NCBI GenBank assembly: GCA_025356185.1
Contig: JANXUN010000413.1
Coordinates: 1 to 5,922, forward strand
DNA: 5,922 bases
Origin: Gemmatimonadaceae bacterium
GTDB taxonomy: Bacteria; Gemmatimonadota; Gemmatimonadetes; Gemmatimonadales; Gemmatimonadaceae
Reading direction: 5' to 3'
A model generated the notes under the pieces. The model was not told the DNA's origin, searched no databases, and saw nothing but the letters and a program-made list of their open reading frames with translations. Made by a program: the position numbers and the translations under genes. This document shows, one piece after another, positions 3,540-5,922 of the stretch (within the stretch, counting starts at the first letter, position 1; each line of letters begins with the position of its first letter).

Positions 3540-5922
3540 ATGACCGGCCACGATCTGACACCGTCTGCGCTTCACGACGACATTTCTGACGCGTTGCGAC
3601 AGCTGCTCGCGCCGCGTGAATTGACTCTGGCACTGCTACGCGGTGAGCTGCGAACGCCGCATGATCTGCTTGGATGTCATGAGGCAACGAGCGGTGATGC
3701 GCACGGTGTCGTGATTCGTGCGCGAATTCCGCGCGCGGTTCGTGCGTGGATCCTGACGCCGCACGGCGAACGGCTTGCCATGCATCTCCTGCGTGACGCG
3801 CTGTTCGCACACTTTGTGCCGCGTGTCTCGATGCCATTTGCCTATCGGTTGGCGGCGGAGTTTATCGATGGCACCGTTCGCGAGTTCGACGACCCGTATC
3901 GCTTTCTTCCGACTATCGGCGACATCGATCTGCATTTGTACGGCGAAGGTCGTCATTTGCGATTGTGGGAACAGTTTGGCGCACAACTGCGCACGATCGA
4001 CGGCGTCGATGGCACGTCGTTCGTCGTGTGGGCGCCCAACGCTCGCCGAGTGTCGGTGATTGGTTCGTTCAACGATTGGGATGGCCGTGCGCATCCGATG
4101 CGGTTGCTCGGCACGAGTGGCGTGTACGAACTGTTCATTCCCGGTGTTGATGTCGGTGCGATGTACAAGTTTGAAATTCGCGCGCCTGGTGGTGCGACGC
4201 GCGTGAAAACCGATCCGTTGGGATTCAAGCTCGAGCAGTCACCTGGTCACGCGTCAATCGTGGAACGGCGCGGCACTTACGAGTGGCAGGACAGCGCCTG
4301 GGTGTCCAAACGCGTCGAGAGCAATCCGATTGCGGAACCGATGTTGGTGTATGAAGTGCATCTTGCATCGTGGCGTCGCCGTGAAGACGGCGGGCCGATG
4401 TCCTATCGTGAACTCGCGCCGTTGCTCGCCGCGCACGTGCGTCGACTGGGATTCACGCACATTGAGCTGCTGCCCGTACAAGAGCATCCGTACGGCGGCT
4501 CGTGGGGCTATCAGGTTGGTGGCTACTACGCGCCCACGACACGCCACGGTTCACCGGACGACTTTCGGTTTTTTGTCGACACGATGCACGAGTGCGGCAT
4601 TGGCGTGTTGCTGGACTGGGTCCCGGCACACTTTCCGAAAGACGATTGGGCGCTGCGCCGCTTTGACGGCACCGCGTGCTACGAGCACGAAGATCCGCGC
4701 TTAGGCGATCACCCCGAGTGGGGCACGCACATCTTCAACTATGCGCGACACGAAGTGCGCAATTTTCTGTTGGCGAACGCGCTCTTTTGGATTGAAGAGT
4801 TTCATTTGGATGGAATTCGTGTCGACGCAGTCGCATCGATGTTGTACTTGGACTACGGACGTGAAGCAGGGCAGTGGTTGCGCAATCGATTTGGCGGACG
4901 CGAAAACCTGGAAGCCGTGGCGTTTCTCAAGCAATTAAACGCCGTCGTGCAGACGCAGTATCCCGGTGTGATCACCATTGCCGAAGAAAGCACGACATGG
5001 CCAAAAGTCACGCACGCCATTCGCGACGGCGGACTGGGATTCACATTCAAGTGGAACATGGGGTGGATGCATGACACCCTCGACTACTACAAGTCCGATC
5101 CGTTCTTCCGCAAAGGCGCGCACGACAAGCTGACGTTCGCGATGATGTACGAGTACAGCGAGCGATTTATCAATCCGCTGTCGCATGATGAAGTCGTGCA
5201 CATGAAAGGCTCGTTACTGCGCAAAATGCCTGGCGACGAGTGGCAGCGCTTGGCGAATCTGCGCACGCTGATTGCCTACTCAATCATGCGTCCCGGCAAG
5301 TCGCTCTTTTTTATGGGCATTGAGTTAGCGCCATGGAGCGAATGGAATCACGATGCGAGTTTGGAATGGCATCTGATGGACGATCCCCGTCGTCGCGGTA
5401 TCGATGCGTTCGTCGCGGCCGCTGGCGCGCTGTACAACCAGCATTCGGTGTTTTGGCGTCACGATCACGATCCGTCGGGTTTTGCGTGGATCGATGTCAC
5501 CGACAAGCTGCAGTCCGTGCTTTCGTTTGTCCGATACGACGGTGCGGCGCACGCCGTCGTCGTGATGAACCTGACGCCAATTCCGCGCGAACACTATCGC
5601 CTAGGCGCTCCGCTAGCCGGTCGCTACACACTCGCACTCAACAGTGACGCCGCCGAATTCGGCGGCAGCGGCTTTGCAACCGGCGCCGAGTTCTCGACGG
5701 ACGAGGAGCCCTATCACGGATTCCAGCAGTCGATCGTCGTGACGTTGCCGCCGATGTCAGTGCTCGTGCTGCTGCCGGATCCGATGCCCACGAATGCCGT
5801 GCACGGTGTCGAAGACGCGAGGGCGGATGCTGGTGCGGTCGTCGCGGAGATTGTACCTCCGAGCCGTCGAAAATCACCAATCGTTACGCGCAAGCCAACC
5901 AAGCGGCCGAATGACGCGCGCA
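3540..5922 (+). CDS. glgB: 1,4-alpha-glucan branching enzyme GlgB (GH13), 3' end cut by the window edge
   Basis: Glycogen branching enzyme: it cuts alpha-1,4-glucan chains and re-attaches the piece by an alpha-1,6 bond, in cytoplasmic glycogen synthesis. The frame is open for 794 codons with no stop before the edge. ATG 3540 is well fixed, since an in-frame TAG lies at 3528, although no clear Shine-Dalgarno site is seen. Domains are an N1 domain (about 20-125, with HDLLG and DPYRF at 118-122), CBM48 (about 145-240, WAPNARRVSVIGSFNDWDG from Trp164), the GH13 TIM barrel (about 265-640) and an all-beta C-domain ending near LLP 744-746. Key residues are Asp359 and His364 in LLDWVPAHFP, nucleophile Asp429 in IRVDAVASM, acid/base Glu482 in IAEEST, and Asp550 in LSHDEVVH. 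The spacings 53 and 121 from the nucleophile equal those of E. coli (405, 458, 526). Ile594 replaces the Asn usual in the FMGNE segment. Beyond residue 746 there are at least 48 extra residues with a basic end (RRKSPIVTRKPTKRP). No other glycogen gene is in the window. Confidence 0.96.
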   Translation, partial: MTGHDLTPSALHDDISDALRQLLAPRELTLALLRGELRTPHDLLGCHEATSGDAHGVVIRARIPRAVRAWILTPHGERLAMHLLRDALFAHFVPRVSMPFAYRLAAEFIDGTVREFDDPYRFLPTIGDIDLHLYGEGRHLRLWEQFGAQLRTIDGVDGTSFVVWAPNARRVSVIGSFNDWDGRAHPMRLLGTSGVYELFIPGVDVGAMYKFEIRAPGGATRVKTDPLGFKLEQSPGHASIVERRGTYEWQDSAWVSKRVESNPIAEPMLVYEVHLASWRRREDGGPMSYRELAPLLAAHVRRLGFTHIELLPVQEHPYGGSWGYQVGGYYAPTTRHGSPDDFRFFVDTMHECGIGVLLDWVPAHFPKDDWALRRFDGTACYEHEDPRLGDHPEWGTHIFNYARHEVRNFLLANALFWIEEFHLDGIRVDAVASMLYLDYGREAGQWLRNRFGGRENLEAVAFLKQLNAVVQTQYPGVITIAEESTTWPKVTHAIRDGGLGFTFKWNMGWMHDTLDYYKSDPFFRKGAHDKLTFAMMYEYSERFINPLSHDEVVHMKGSLLRKMPGDEWQRLANLRTLIAYSIMRPGKSLFFMGIELAPWSEWNHDASLEWHLMDDPRRRGIDAFVAAAGALYNQHSVFWRHDHDPSGFAWIDVTDKLQSVLSFVRYDGAAHAVVVMNLTPIPREHYRLGAPLAGRYTLALNSDAAEFGGSGFATGAEFSTDEEPYHGFQQSIVVTLPPMSVLVLLPDPMPTNAVHGVEDARADAGAVVAEIVPPSRRKSPIVTRKPTKRPNDAR

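Noticed and set aside
3238..3837. Long open frame of 199 codons on the minus strand across the end of the barrel gene and the start of glgB
   Set aside because: It opposes two well-supported genes, is full of Arg, Ala, His and Ser as expected from antisense of GC-rich coding DNA, and shows no motif.
1..5922. Defence system, phage, insertion sequence, CRISPR array or tRNA/rRNA gene
   Set aside because: No direct-repeat arrays, transposase or integrase motifs, tRNA-like cloverleaf or rRNA sequence was seen, and the gene products identified are ordinary metabolic, regulatory or envelope types.

Overview
The window is a moderately GC-rich, gene-dense stretch of bacterial chromosome with every gene on the + strand. 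It contains two truncated genes at the edges (a universal stress protein tail and a nearly complete glycogen branching enzyme) and four complete genes between them. The organism is probably Gram-negative. One product has a signal peptide, many amphipathic beta-strand-like segments and a C-terminal phenylalanine, as outer-membrane beta-barrels do, and a second small product is also exported. The Ala/Val-rich signal peptides, GTG starts, weak Shine-Dalgarno sites and long-form GlgB with a basic C-terminal tail remind me of Gemmatimonadota. That is an impression from style, not a proven placement.

Region 1 (1-1761) is a tight run of three genes: the end of a UspA-type stress protein, a DtxR/MntR-family metal-dependent repressor starting 15 nt later, and a DUF72 (YecE-type) protein whose ATG lies 23 nt inside the end of the repressor gene. 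Spacing and overlap suggest co-transcription. The repressor has manganese-type ligands in the DtxR metal-site positions plus a C-terminal SH3-like (FeoA-type) domain, so Mn(II) sensing is the best guess. No metal transporter is visible.

Region 2 (1759-1883) is a short spacer with a perfect 10-bp inverted repeat that includes the DUF72 stop codon and a second, weaker hairpin. It leads into a clear Shine-Dalgarno site.

Region 3 (1884-3477) is a two-gene unit separated by 4 nt: a small, very basic, helical secreted protein of 117 residues and a 411-residue putative outer-membrane beta-barrel. I recognise neither as a named family. The barrel gene carries a 9-bp GC-rich hairpin followed by ATTTT about 190 nt into its coding sequence, which looks like an intrinsic terminator in an unexpected place. 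This pair is the most plausible undescribed system in the window.

Region 4 (3540-5922) is glgB, starting after a 62-nt gap and running off the right edge without a stop. Domain order and catalytic residues match classical long-form branching enzymes. Two things stand out: a substitution in the usually conserved Met-Gly-Asn-Glu segment and a tail of at least 48 residues beyond the normal C-terminus. I saw no tRNA, rRNA, CRISPR array, insertion sequence or phage gene.
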